A DNA stretch of 64,000 bases, from positions 1 through 64,000 of the forward strand of contig NW_001914885.1 of assembly GCF_000208925.1 (NCBI RefSeq), read 5' to 3'. Position 1 is the stretch's first letter. The number at the start of each line of letters is the position of its first letter. The position numbers were made by a program, and so were the translations under genes. The DNA is from Entamoeba histolytica HM-1:IMSS (Eukaryota > Evosea > Mastigamoebida > Endamoebidae). Shown here one piece after another: positions 1 to 11,475 of the stretch. Under the pieces are notes generated by a model. The model was given only the letters and a program-made list of their open reading frames with translations. It was not told the origin of the DNA and searched no databases.

Positions 1-2112
1 AATATAAATATACAATTTCTATTTTTGATTTTATTATCTTTGTAATGATAGTGCATTAATATTTTGTTGTTATTAATTATATTTGTCAACTACATCTGTT
101 TATTCTTGATCCTTTTGTATGCATTTATATTTTATTTATTTTTTCTGTTTTTATTGATTATGTTATTTCATTTATTGATTATTTACTCTTCAACTTCATC
201 TCATATTATTATCTATGAATATTGATTTATAAATCTATCCATTTCTTCTCTTATTATTATCACATTTTATTTCTCTCATTCATTTTGTTTCTTTATTTTC
301 TTCTCTATCTTAATTATTGTAATATTCATTAATCAACTATTTACTATTCATTATCATTCATCTTTTATTCATCATTTCCTTCATATTTCATATTATTCAT
401 TTCTTCTTGTTTATGAAAGAGGTTCATTCGTTTCAATTTATTTGTTTTATTCTATTTTCTGTCTATTCGTCATATTGTGTTTTGTTATGACAACCACACA
501 ACAAAAAAGAAGAAATGATGGTTAGTGGTGATTTTGTTAGAAATGATGGAAACAACAAATTACAATCTCAAACAAGAGTCAGGAAATATGATGAAATGAT
601 AAGTAACTTGAAAACATCATGTTGAACGATAAGAAGATAGAAAGAGAAAGTTATGAATGAGTAATGAATGAAAGCATTGTATATTAATTTAATGAAAAAT
701 CAGTTAGTTAGTTAATATCGTTGAAATATGAAATTCTTCGTTAGAACTATGTTCTATGAAATAGAATATATTCTATCACTAAATTAAATAACTATAAAGA
801 CACAAAAAGAAGAAATGATTTAGATGTGTTGTTAGAAAACTAGTTAGTTTTCATAATATAAATGAACAAAAGAAATCAAGAAATAATGTTAAGTATGAAT
901 TTATAAAGAATGAATATCATTCATAAATAAATGAAATTCATATTTTATTATTAAAGATTCAATGACTTATTGAAATGTATGATAATACATCAATCAGAAT
1001 GGAAATGAAAAATAAGTGAATAAAATACAAATAATAAAAAGATAAGTCTTATTTATCATTAAATCTTTGTTAAATGTTTTGTTTTCTTGTATTATTATTA
1101 TTTCATTCTCATGCTTCTTCTTACTCTCACTTCTAACATTTTCTTATTATGTCTTATCTATTAACATATAATGTTATTGTTAATATATATAGTATTCATT
1201 CATTTCAACAACACACAAATAACATTGAACATATTAATAAAACATGTCATTGATTTGATGTGATTCTATCTCATCATTCACTTTATCTTATTTATAATGT
1301 CTTATTATTCACTTCAACCTGTTTCACTTCTTTATGTTTTATTTTTCTTTCTTTTTTATCATTGTTTACTTCATCAGTTAATTCATCAGTTAATTTCTTT
1401 AAATAAGTGAAGTATTCCCATTATTTCTTTATAAGGTATGACTATAATAGTGTCAGTCATGTTGATAAAAAAGAATAAAGGTGATGGAAGTGTATGTTGT
1501 TAATAACATTACTTATTGTTATTTGTATTTTGAATAATATTCGTCAATATGAGATATAAAAGAGACGATAATAATTCAAATGATGATTATTGTTTCAAGA
1601 AAAACAATTTTTTCATATTTTTGTCATTTTTATTAAGTTTTTATATTAAGTTCGCCTTTAAATTATTAATAGAAAATCTATAGTTTTAAATTAATAGAAA
1701 TAGAAAATACCAAATAAAATATTTGACAAACTAATTTTATTTCAATTATATTTTATTCTTTCATTAATTTTAAATACCATTTATATCTTTTATTTACCAT
1801 TCTATTATAGTTTAAAATACTATAAATAATAATTATTTTATTAAATAATTAATGATATTTCATTCGATATTCTCAATTTAAACACTTCAATCATCATTTC
1901 AATTCAACATATTGATTATTTAATAACAACACACAATAACAAAAGAAATTATCTTCAATAAAAAGTAAATAATTAAAAAAGAATAGAAATAGTTTCTATT
2001 GTTAGTTGATATGAAAAATTTAATTTCATCTTTGTTGTGAATTAATCCTATGGGTATGTTTTGTTGTAATAAAAATAGTGTTCCATAACATTCATTATGT
2101 TTTATCATAAAA
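1..2112. other. AT-rich gene-poor region
   Basis: No open frame here looks like a real protein. The first 450 bases of the given strand are T-rich and 480-1020 is A/G-rich, so strand composition flips over short distances. Simple short repeats are present, for example a doubled TTCATCAGTTAA near 1372-1397. A 62-codon minus frame at 1920-2108 has no recognisable similarity and probably lies inside a SINE-like element whose 3' tail ends near 2150. Confidence 0.5.
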
Positions 2113-2150
2113 TCAATTATGGATATATCTAATAATTGACCTTTTTTTTG
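2113..2150 (+). repeat. LINE/SINE 3' tail
   Basis: About 38 bases here match, with very few differences, the 3' end of the decayed LINE at 48329-48368 read on the minus strand. A 22-base core (2119-2140 versus 48359-48338) is identical, and both copies then run into T8 followed by GA. Entamoeba SINEs are known to share their 3' ends with partner LINEs. No LINE coding sequence is seen upstream, so I infer the end of a SINE or a severely 5'-truncated LINE in plus orientation. Its 5' boundary cannot be placed. Confidence 0.6.
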
Positions 2151-2200
2151 ATTATTATTATTTATTATTGTTTAAATAGAAAATAGAAAATAAGAATAAG

Positions 2201-3990
2201 AAATAATAACATAAATATGTTGATGTATTTTATCATTTCTTTATTTGTTTATTATTCTTATTTCTATTATCTTATTCATTTGATTCATAATGAATTAATT
2301 CAATGAAATGATACAAATAAATTGTTTATTCATTTTATTTTATTTCTATTTCTTTCTTATTTCTTTTCTTATTTATTAAAAACACCATCATTGGGTGTGA
2401 ATATTTCATTAAATGAAATAAAATAAATCAACATTGAATTATGTCTATTTTTATTTTACCATTTCATTCATTGACAGATAAATGAAATGTTCATATTCTT
2501 CATTGATTCGTTTTTATTCTTTTTTATTTCATTTTCAATAAATCAAGATTGAATCATTTCATTTCAATTACTATGATTCGTTTTGGTGTGAAATGTTGTT
2601 TTCCACAAAGTGCATTTTCAATTCCATCATATTCATATGAATGTTGTTGACTACAATATGATTTTGTTTTCTTATTTTCTTTACCAACAACAATATCACT
2701 TCCAAATGCAAACGACCAATTCATTGATTGATTGTGTAAATAAAATGCATGTTGTGGTATTTCAATATCATATTTCATCATTCCTTCAATTCTTCCATTT
2801 GATTCTAATGAAAATACAAATGATTTTGAATCATTTATATAACCACAATAACCAATTTTATCAATTTTCTCATTAACATATCCTCCAAATTTATTTCCTT
2901 CTTCATCTTCAATAATAATTATTATATGTTCTTTATTCATTATTCTTTGATCAAATACTGATGTACCTTGATTCCAATCATCAATATCTGAATCAAATAA
3001 TATATTTGATACTTTTCTATTTGTCCATTCTTCTAGTTGTTTGATTTGATGTTTTGGAGTTGACAGTCCTCTCATTCTTTGCAATCTCTCTTCTTGCTCT
3101 TGCTTTCTTCTTTCTTCTTCTTCTCTCTTCTTCCTTGAGAAATAATCACTATAATATATTTTCCATTCTTCTTTCTTGTTATTAAATTCTGATGTGATTT
3201 TATCTCTATCTTCTGGTTTTCTGAATAATTTGTTTTTCATTACCATTTCTTCAATTGAAATGATTTTATCTATTAGTTCATTTCGTGTTTTACTTAGTGT
3301 TTCTTCATCATTATTACATTCTTCTATGATTCTTTTCATTTTATTCTTCATTATTTCTATTTGGTTGATTGTTTCTTGACTTTTCTCTATTACTATTTTT
3401 CTTCTTCTTTCTGTTTCATCAATTCTATCAAATATTCCTTCTCCTCTTTTAATTGCTTCTGAGTATCTTTCATCTGGTTTTATTCTAAATACTTCATTTT
3501 TAATACTTCCTATATAATATTGATAATTCTTAGTAGTATCATCAATTGATTGTTGAATGTTTGGAAGTGTTTCTATTACTTCTTTAATTAATTGGTTATT
3601 CTTGTTTATTAACTCTTCCATTTTAATTTAATTTGATGTTTATAAGTTCAAAATATGGATGTTTAAATAGTTAATCCACGTTATTAACAAATCAAGTTAA
3701 TCATTATTTTGAACATCATTCTATTTTAAATAAATGACTTTTATTTATTTTTAAAATAACAATAAATATATAATAATATTAATAATATAATAATAATAAA
3801 ATTATAATATTGTTATTTTCTATAATTAGTTTAGTTTATTTTTAGTATTTATTCATTTTTTAAATAACAAAAATATTGAAGAGAAGAAGATTCAATTCTG
3901 TTTTATTGTTATCATTTTATCGTTTGTGATTTGAATTTTCATGTTTTATCAACAATTAATTCAATTCAATTAAATTAATAAAGATAATAA
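2201..3990 (-). repeat. Inverted repeat block A, left copy
   Basis: This block reads, as reverse complement, as a diverged copy of 50298-52110. The match covers the whole TLDc gene, about 360 bases upstream of its start codon and about 350 bases downstream of its stop. The coding part is the best conserved, but the flanks also align clearly, for example the ATAATATTA-rich tract near 3770-3820 versus 50470-50540. It is a duplicated genomic segment, not just a gene family match. Confidence 0.85.
2554..3621 (-). CDS. Coiled-coil TLDc-domain protein (intact copy)
   Basis: A 355-residue protein. Residues about 1-190 are highly charged and heptad-like (long E/K/R runs such as RKKREEEERRKQEQEERL), predicting coiled coil. 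The C-terminal part, from ILFDSDIDDWNQG through EEGNKFGGYV to TPKRIIVIEMK, has the layout of a TLDc domain, including the NKFGGYV strand that matches the usual 'G.FGGY' core. No signal peptide or TM segment is seen. Entamoeba genomes carry many coiled-coil/TLDc proteins, most of unknown role; elsewhere TLDc proteins bind V-ATPase or act in oxidative stress. A frameshifted sister copy lies at 50668-51758 in opposite orientation, with conserved upstream DNA that may contain the promoter. The start is the first ATG, 10 bases after a conserved ATTTAATTT stretch. Confidence 0.8.
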   Translation of the reverse strand: MEELINKNNQLIKEVIETLPNIQQSIDDTTKNYQYYIGSIKNEVFRIKPDERYSEAIKRGEGIFDRIDETERRRKIVIEKSQETINQIEIMKNKMKRIIEECNNDEETLSKTRNELIDKIISIEEMVMKNKLFRKPEDRDKITSEFNNKKEEWKIYYSDYFSRKKREEEERRKQEQEERLQRMRGLSTPKHQIKQLEEWTNRKVSNILFDSDIDDWNQGTSVFDQRIMNKEHIIIIIEDEEGNKFGGYVNEKIDKIGYCGYINDSKSFVFSLESNGRIEGMMKYDIEIPQHAFYLHNQSMNWSFAFGSDIVVGKENKKTKSYCSQQHSYEYDGIENALCGKQHFTPKRIIVIEMK

Positions 3991-5634
3991 ATGATAAATA
4001 AAAATAAGATAATAAAATAAGAATAAGAAATAAAATGAATAAAAAATGATATAATTATTATAAATATACAATGAATCAAATAATCAAATGAAATGAAAAT
4101 CAAATAAAATTACATTAAATAACATAATAAAAGAAATAATCAATGTTTTAATTAGTAAATAATTCTTTTTATTTATTGAAGATGAAATAATAAATAGGTT
4201 AATCATATTTCATTCTTTTATTTTGATTATTTAACAATACTATCATCATTCATTCCAATTAATAATTTATGAATAAAAATATAATCATTGTCACTAATTA
4301 AAAAATAAGTCATTGTTGAATGGAAATTAAAAATTATAATAATAAATATATTTCAAAAGTAGTGTAAAATTATTTATTCATTTTTTAAATTCAATCATAA
4401 CATTACAAATTTATTTTTATTTAATGATGTTTGTATTTCAAACTAATAAACAAAAACGAACTGTCATGTTAAATTATCGATAAATTTATTCATTTATTTT
4501 TAAATATTTTCTAATTCATTTTATTTCAAAAATACATTTTCTGTAAAATTAAAAAAAAACAATGGTTATGTAACATTCGATAAAATATTTTATTGTTTTT
4601 CATTTAAATAAAATAATGTGAAGAATATTTAAAAAATGTAGAATTGTAGTTATTTATTTCAAATGAAAATGAAATGTTTTTTAATAATAAACAACATTCA
4701 TCAAATTGATAAATAATTGATTTATTTAATTATTATTTAAAATGACTATCAACTAACAACAATCAATGAATATTAAATAAATTAAATTATTTATCCTTTG
4801 AAATACAAGTGATTGAAAATACAATTTGTAAATTCAAAATGAAAAAGAATGTTTTAAAAGAAAATAACAATACAAAATCAGAAACTAAATAAACAAAATG
4901 ATTATAATGAGAAAGTGATAAATGAGATATATTTATTATTATTATATCTGTGTTACAAGACACAGAAGAACGAAAAGAGTATATCTGAATAAATAATTGA
5001 ATATATTAAAAAAAAGAATAAAAAGAATTTTAAATAATTAATATTGTTTTGAATTTCAATCAAGGCTTTCATAAAATAATAAAACAATGGATAAAATGAT
5101 ATAGAATGTTTTTTCCAATATTAGACATTTAGAGATATGTTTGTATCGTGTTGATCAAATGGTATTATTATACCCATAAAGAAGTTCATGAAGAAAAGAA
5201 GGAAGTAATAACAAAAATTATTTTAATTTTTATTGGAATAACTAGAAATCAATAAATTTCCAATGTAATTTAATGAATCAAAAAAATTATTTTGTTATGA
5301 CAATACATAAAGATAATATGGAATTGTAATGATGATGACAAGGATAATACTATTAACATCAATTAATGTAGAAGAAGTTGAAAAAGAGATAATGATTATC
5401 AGAGTATTACTGAAGAAAAAGATAAAAAAAGATAGAAACATTAAACAAGAAAAGCATAACCAAATAAATAAAAATAAAGAAATTTCAAAGAAATAAAAGA
5501 ATGAAATACATAGAAGAAATTAATTATTGTGATTTGGAAGTTGAAAGAACTGAAACTAAATTAATTATTCTTCATAAAATTAACAAGAAATAATTGAAAG
5601 AAATAATTAATTAAATGTTATTAGATTTTTAATT
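3991..5634. other. AT-rich spacer unique to left repeat copy
   Basis: No credible gene. This 1.6 kb stretch separates two blocks (2201-3990 and 5635-5841) that are almost contiguous in the right-hand copy (50072-50268 and 50298-52110). It is therefore either an insertion here or a deletion there. I see no target-site duplication or terminal repeat that would settle which. Confidence 0.5.
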
Positions 5635-5841
5635 TATTCTTCAATGCTCAGTGGTGAATAATCACATCCATTTGCTGTTTAAAAAGAGTAATCTTTTTGT
5701 TTAACTTATCATTGATGTTTTTGTATGAGTATGAGGAAAGCACTTCCTTCTTTTATTTCTTCTTATTAAAATATTCTCAATTTTCCTTCTGCTTATTCCT
5801 TCTTTTTTATCCCTTGTTTGTTTTCTGCATTAATTTTAAAC
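5635..5841 (-). repeat. Inverted repeat block B, left copy
   Basis: The reverse complement aligns with 50072-50268. The most conserved part is the segment around AAAGATTACTCTTTTTAAA, and the TTAAAATTAA.GCAGAAAA start is also shared. The two copies differ by several small indels. No coding potential is seen. Confidence 0.7.
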
Positions 5842-6181
5842 ATTTTCTTTTTTCTTATTTTTACTTTATTTTATGAAAGACCCTATACTATTCCCATGCT
5901 TCGAATATCTCAGTTATTGTCTAATCATGACATACCTTTGGTGTGATAATTTATATTCAAAACTAACTTGTTATTATTTATTAATATTTATTATGAGTAG
6001 TTATTATGTAATAATATTATTCATTATTATTTATAAGGATTATTATTTACTAAGGGTGTATTATGTATTAAGAATTATCATTTATTAAAGAAGAAGCATA
6101 TATAATTGATATTGTTGCACAAAAATTAAACATAAGGATATTATCAAGGAATAGGGTTTCTTTAAGGGGTGTCGAAGGTAA
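5842..6181. other. AT-rich spacer before hairpin cluster
   Basis: A 71-codon open frame at 5873-6088 consists mostly of Y/I/L residues as expected from AT-rich noncoding DNA and has no recognisable motif. From about 6100 the base composition becomes more mixed and leads into the hairpin cluster. Confidence 0.4.
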
Positions 6182-6393
6182 AAGGAGATGAGCTATAACA
6201 GTATGTTATGGATATACTCTCCTTAAAACAACAATATAAAGAATGAGAAATATTATATTACTCATTAAAATCAAAATAAAAGTCATACAGCAACTTAAAT
6301 GATTCATCATTTAAGTCGAGTATGCTTGCAAAAACTTTATTTCAATAGAAATAAAGCATGTTGATGAAACTGATTTGCTCACTTCTCAACATG
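6182..6393. ncRNA. Candidate structured RNA: five consecutive hairpins
   Basis: Five perfect stems lie end to end in otherwise featureless DNA. (1) AAGGAG 6182-6187 pairs with 6219-6224 and encloses an inner ATAAC/GTTAT stem (6195-6199/6205-6209). (2) AATGAG 6242-6247 pairs with 6261-6266. (3) A 10-bp stem 6293-6302/6307-6316 has a TTCA loop. (4) A 9-bp stem 6335-6343/6348-6356 has an AATA loop. (5) An 8-bp stem 6357-6364/6386-6393 follows immediately. The local sequence is less AT-biased than its surroundings. Strand is unknown because perfect stems look alike on both strands. It does not match U1, U2, U5, U6, U3 or RNase P hallmarks that I can recall. It could also be a structured part of a SINE. 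Confidence 0.4.
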
Positions 6394-6866
6394 ATGAAAA
6401 CATAAAGATGATGTCAATCATAATTGATTTATTATCTGTTTATTAATTTCTTTATCATATTCTTTCTTCTTATATATCTAAATACTGTTGTATTTATTAT
6501 TTTGTTTGGTTTTGTTCTTTTGTTTTTAATACTATAAATTGTCATTTGATTTATTTGATTTTGAAATTACTATTTCTTATGTTTTATTTTATCTTCATTT
6601 ATAATTATATATTTAATTTCATTTGTTAGTTTTATTCAATACGTTGATTTTCAACACATATTGAATATTGTACATTTATCATTTCTTATTTCATTTCAAT
6701 TAAAATATTAATTATTTCATTCTATTCTTTTTGTTTAATTTTCATTTCTTATATTTATATTTTCGTTTTTCTTGTTTTTTCCTTTCCTATGTTTCAAATG
6801 AAATATTTTATTCAAACAAATTAGTATTACTTTGTGAAGTATCAATTATTTATGTTATTATATTGA
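6394..6866. other. T-rich spacer
   Basis: Strongly T-rich on the given strand with no supportable gene. It joins the hairpin cluster to the T-rich direct repeat. An RTGATGA-like box at 6391-6397 has no matching downstream CTGA box and flanking stem, so no snoRNA is called. Confidence 0.4.
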
Positions 6867-7899
6867 GTACGAAAATTAGCAAAGAAAAAATGCATCTAAA
6901 TAATTTACAAAAAAGAAAAAAGATGCAAAATAATTTGCATCCATAGATTTTTCCATTTATTATATTTTGCTCCTAAAAAAAATAAAAAAATAAAAAGTAT
7001 GATAAATACAGAATATATAAATATTTATGTTTATATTTTATTATCAATTGTATTCATTTTGTATGAAATATTAATGAAATAGATTATTTGATGAATCATA
7101 ATTATTTCTATTCTTTTTATTCTTTTCTTTATATGTTATTTATCTATCGTATTTTTATTTATTTATTTCTCTGTTTATATTATTTATATCATTGTATTCT
7201 TCTTATTATCTATATATTATTATATTATTATATTCTTCTTATTTTATTATTTTTATGTTTATATTATTTAGATTTTCTTATTGTTATTCTTTTATATTTA
7301 AATGTATTTTATTATTTGAATATTCATCCTTATCATTTTTATATTATTATCTTTTATATCTATTTTCATTTTATATTTATTCTCTTTTGTTTTATATTAA
7401 TATTGTTTTTATCTTTTATACTTTGATTTTATTATTATATCATTGACTATCATTTCTCCTTTTATTTATCATTTATTCTTATTATTCTTTTGTTTTATAT
7501 TCTATATCATATATTCATATCATTTTCATTTATATTTTATCACTTATTATATGTTATAATAACATAACACATATGATTGAATATATAATAAACATCATGT
7601 TTAAATTATACATATAAATAATAAACATAAAAAATTTTAAAATATTTTTCATCAATAAAACAATACCAATCATTTTACATCATTAAATTAGACACTTTTA
7701 TTGAATATTTCTAATTTTTACATTAAAAATACACTTTTTTATTTCTTCTTTTCTTCTTTTATTACATCTTTGTGATTTATTATTTTTATATTCTTTCTTA
7801 TACTTTCTTTTTATTCTTTCTTTATTCTTCTTCTTTCTTTTTATTCTTTTATATCTTTCTTTCTCTTCTTTTTTTCTATTATTTGCTTTTTTCGTTGCC
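6867..7899 (+). repeat. T-rich direct repeat C, left copy
   Basis: About 1.03 kb that recurs in the same orientation at 52393-53434. It begins with GTACGAAAA and includes an almost identical 80-base segment containing ATGCATCTAAATAATTTAC and a perfect hairpin (GATGCAAA, loop ATAA, TTTGCATC). It ends at a shared TTCGTTGCC. The body is a T-rich, A-poor tract that yields long Y/F/L/I frames in both copies. Those frames drift between copies with frame-changing indels, so I do not call a protein. Confidence 0.85.
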
Positions 7900-9417
7900 A
7901 CTGTTCCCAATAATAACAGTTGTGTTCCTTTTTATTTATTTATTGGCCAATTAATTATTTTGCTTCTTCTAAACCCATGGAATAAGTATGATTATTAAAA
8001 TTATATTTTTAGTTTTGTATTTTGTTTTAGATTAAATAATCGTTTTATATCATATTTTAAATATTTTACTTCAAAATATAATTCTTATATTTGAAATATT
8101 CATTATTATTCTTGTACATTTGTATTTTATTATGAAGTACAAACAATATTCTTTCTCTCATTCATTTTTATCACTTAACATGATAAATACATGCTTTATT
8201 TCATTCTTAATATCATTCAAGTTATAACTCCAATCCTCTTAATTATGATTAATAATAAAATCATTTTCTATTCTTATTTTCAGTAACTGTTCACAACAAT
8301 AAAATTTATTTTACATTAAAATATATTCTTCACATATCTTTATTTTAGTATTGTAAATATTTTCAACGACTACAATATATTCAAGTATGACATCCATGTT
8401 TAGTATAAAATTATTATTTTTATATAACTATTTTGTCTTTATGATTATTCATTATTATAACTATTATATTCAATATTGTTGAACAACACTAACAGCTAAA
8501 TAAACAAAATCAAAAACATAAGTTCTTTGGTTCATAAAATTAATGTTTAAATAAATAATATGAACAATAACATAAAGTTATATGTTAAAGAAGAAAATAA
8601 TCTTTTGAATACCAATATTTGAATTTGTAAAAATATTACATCTTGTACATTATCAATAATAACTCCTATATTAATATATTATTAAAAATTATTAATTTTT
8701 TGAAAATATAACATCATTATAGAGTTTTTATATTTATTCACCAATTAATTGTTAATAATATTTTAACTTTTCCTAGAATACACTTCTTGACTTTATATTG
8801 TATATTACGAAGTTTGTTTGGTTGTATTGTTATTATATATTGTCATTATATTCCTATATTGAAGTGTCATGACATCAGACAGTATCATTTAATTTATCTG
8901 CTATAATTCAAAAACTTATTTAAAACATCTTTTTTTTCTTTTACATCAACTTTATTCATTACTTCACTTCCTATTACTTCTTGTTAATTTCTTCATTCTC
9001 TCATCGATTCAGCTTGTATCTTATTTGATTATTCTATCATTTCTCCTGCCATTTAATACTTAGTTTGTAAATACATTCTAATTACTCCTTAACATATTTA
9101 TCTTAAATTTGGTTCTGACTCTTAGCTCATTTATTATAATACATGTCATGCCTTTAACTAATTACTTCAATAAAATAAAGACTATATTGTTAAAGAATAA
9201 GAAGATAATACAAAAAGGAAAGAAACTAAAATAAATACCTCCTTTTCAAAACTTCTTTTTTCCAAAGATTTAGCATTTTTACAAAAAAAAATATTTCCAT
9301 AATACATTTAAAAAAATACTTATTAATTTGATGTATTAAACACAAAAAAAATTGAATAGTTTTTAGTTGAACATAATGTTAAAAATTTTTAAGAAAAAAC
9401 TAACTTACAATTAGCAA
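7900..9417. other. AT-rich spacer
   Basis: No gene, RNA or repeat copy could be supported. Similarity to the right-hand repeat stops at 7899. The last few hundred bases are the upstream region of the RING protein; I see no convincing match to the known Entamoeba core promoter boxes. Confidence 0.4.
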
Positions 9418-10377
9418 ATGAGAGATACATTAAACATTATTTGTATGATAACAATATCAGCTTTTATGATGACAATTAGTGATGAACCAATTTCAGCACA
9501 CTTTCAACCATCTTATCAGATGTTGGTATTTCTTATTGGGATATTACTCATTATATGTAAGATGTTTCTTTCCATTCTTCCAGCAACAGCCTCTTCTGAT
9601 TGGGCTGCTGTTTTTTACAAGATGAGACCTGTATGGGACATTGTTTTTTTATCTTTCAACGTAGAACATCACCCAACAGAATGTTTGTTGGTGTTGGTTG
9701 TTATTTTTGCTATTAAATTGTTTGATGGTATAATCTATGTAAAAACACGAAGTGCATTAAAAAATGAATTAGGCAAAAGAGAAATTACACGTCTAATTGG
9801 TTCAATTATTGTTATCTTGTGGATTATTATAAATATGTTGTGTTTAAATGAATTTATAATTCCAGCTATGTTGTGGTATGAATGTGTGTGTTCTTGCTGT
9901 AGCATTTTATTGTCAATCATATTACTATTACAACAATGCTTGTTTGGAACGGGTGAATATGACTTACTTCTAATTATAACTCTCCGAGATTTACTATATC
10001 TAATCATTAAGAGTTTCACTATGTTAAAAGCTTCTATTTACCTCACCATTCACATAAACATATTTCTCGTTCGTTCTGTTACTAGTTTTTGTCTTTGCTT
10101 GAAAGATACATTTACATTGTTAAGACAATTCCCAACAATGATTACTCTAATTCGTATCAAAGAAGTGCATCTAAACCAGCCAGAGTTATGTGTAATATGC
10201 CAAAGTGTAACTGAAACAGGTGTTATTTTACAGTGCCATCATGTATTTCATAAAAACTGCATTTTAAATTGGAACGTCCAATCTAAATTTTGTCCTGTGT
10301 GTCACCAAACAATGTCTTTGACATCACAAACAAATGATAATGACATTTCTCTTGAATGGAATGTAAGAGAGTTATAA
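9418..10377 (+). CDS. Multi-pass membrane RING-H2 E3 ligase
   Basis: A 319-residue protein. Five or six hydrophobic segments occupy about residues 1-245. A RING-H2 finger lies near the C-terminus: CVIC, then CHHVFHKNC, then CPVC, giving the eight ligands C-x2-C...C-x-H-x2-H-x2-C...C-x2-C. The architecture (hydrophobic body, cytosolic C-terminal RING) matches RNFT1/2-type RING-transmembrane proteins, which act in ER-associated ubiquitination. The RING is clear; the RNFT assignment is an inference from layout. There is no cleavable signal beyond the first hydrophobic helix. It faces Atg8 convergently across a 576-base gap. Confidence 0.8.
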   Translation: MRDTLNIICMITISAFMMTISDEPISAHFQPSYQMLVFLIGILLIICKMFLSILPATASSDWAAVFYKMRPVWDIVFLSFNVEHHPTECLLVLVVIFAIKLFDGIIYVKTRSALKNELGKREITRLIGSIIVILWIIINMLCLNEFIIPAMLWYECVCSCCSILLSIILLLQQCLFGTGEYDLLLIITLRDLLYLIIKSFTMLKASIYLTIHINIFLVRSVTSFCLCLKDTFTLLRQFPTMITLIRIKEVHLNQPELCVICQSVTETGVILQCHHVFHKNCILNWNVQSKFCPVCHQTMSLTSQTNDNDISLEWNVREL

Positions 10378-10953
10378 TGTTTAATTGACTTTTTTTGTTT
10401 GTCCAGAAACGTGGTAGTAATATTACTTAAATCTTATTTTGTACAAGTATATTCAATCAACCTATTTCTTATAACCCCTTCCCTTTTTTCAAACCAAAAG
10501 TATAACTTAGTTATTACTATTGAGACTGAACATTTATAACCATGAATAATTTATAACTTTTGCTACGAAACAATTAATTAGATAAACAATGAATAATTGG
10601 TTATTCATTATTCACTTTAAAGCTTTTGCTAATAAATCTGATTTGTCGTTATTTAGATATGAATAATTTATAAACAAAAGTTAAAAGTGACTGTTAAATA
10701 AAATAAACAGAGTCAAAATAAAAAAGTTACTTACTATAAAATTAATAATATAATATAACTAATTAAATAATATCTTTAAAATTTAATTTAAAAAAAAAAA
10801 ATATTAAATGTCGAATTAGTGTTTTTAAATTTTAAATGTCTTATAAATATGTCAATATTACTAATTGATTTGATTATAACTTAACTCAAATATTTAGCGA
10901 AACTAAATTTATTTTTTAAAACTTATTAAAAAATGTAGTTAAGAAACAACCAC
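10378..10953. other. Intergenic region with perfect hairpin
   Basis: Gene-free interval between convergent genes. It contains a perfect 9-bp stem with loop TTGG (10588-10596/10601-10609) and two copies of ATGAATAATTTATA near 10541 and 10660. These could be 3'-end signals for either gene, but I see no clear RNA gene. Confidence 0.35.
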
Positions 10954-11343
10954 TTAATTTCCAAAGACAGATTCTCTGTAAACAATGAAATAAAGATACC
11001 CATCTTCTTCTTGATACATAGCATAAAGTGAACCAATAGTATCTTCATTTGATGGTTGAATAGCTTTACTTGGTGTTTGAATTTTAACAGAAACAGTTGA
11101 AATTGGAGTTTCCCCATCAGTTTCAATGTATTTATCAACTAAGACTTTAACAAAATCACTAACTTTTGAATCTTCAGGAATAAAGAATCTATCTTTCTTT
11201 AATTCAATGGCATTTGAAGTTCCATCACTTTCAACAACAAGTGGAACATAATTTGGTTTCTTTTGTCTTAATTGAATAGCAAATGCTTTACGTTCTTCAA
11301 AAGAAACTCGTTGTTTAAAAGGAAGTTTTGGTTGTGATTCCAT
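10954..11343 (-). CDS. ATG8: Autophagy ubiquitin-like protein Atg8
   Basis: A 129-residue ubiquitin-like protein with the Atg8 signature throughout: PFKQRVSFEERKAFAIQLRQK at the N-terminus, the KKDRFFIPED strand, and YLYFIVYRESVFGN at the end. A single Asn follows the C-terminal Gly, so Atg4 would need to remove one residue before lipidation to phosphatidylethanolamine. Entamoeba uses Atg8 in autophagy-like bodies and in phagosome/endosome acidification. Length is typical of the family. Translation starts at the only upstream ATG, 10 bases from a short AT-rich leader. Confidence 0.95.
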   Translation of the reverse strand: MESQPKLPFKQRVSFEERKAFAIQLRQKKPNYVPLVVESDGTSNAIELKKDRFFIPEDSKVSDFVKVLVDKYIETDGETPISTVSVKIQTPSKAIQPSNEDTIGSLYAMYQEEDGYLYFIVYRESVFGN

Positions 11344-11454
11344 TTATTCTATATAATTTCAAGATCTTTTTTATGTCTTTTAAAAATATAAAAATCAATT
11401 TGTTTTTTATCGTTTTTTTTACTGAAAAAAAATTAAAATCAAAAAGAAAAAAAT

Positions 11455-11464
11455 AATAAATTCA
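11455..11464 (+). promoter_or_regulatory. Initiator-like element of the Rab gene
   Basis: AATAAATTCA resembles the Entamoeba Inr consensus AAAAATTCA and lies 11 bases before the start codon at 11476, consistent with the very short 5' leaders of this genus. Inference from position and similarity only. Confidence 0.35.
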
Positions 11465-11475
11465 TCATCACTTAA

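Noticed and set aside
5328..5412. Possible C/D snoRNA (ATGATGA followed about 75 bases later by CTGA)
   Set aside because: No terminal stem around the boxes and no recognisable rRNA complement.
5873..6088. 71-codon plus-strand frame
   Set aside because: Composition is that of AT-rich noncoding DNA, with no motif or conserved copy.
6182..6410. U3 snoRNA or RNase P identity for the hairpin cluster
   Set aside because: TGATGA-like boxes are present but the remaining U3 boxes and RNase P conserved cores are not.
7088..7446. Long Y/L/I/F open frames in the T-rich repeat (also 52658-52973)
   Set aside because: They follow from T-rich sequence; the two repeat copies differ by frame-changing indels, so selection on a protein is not evident.
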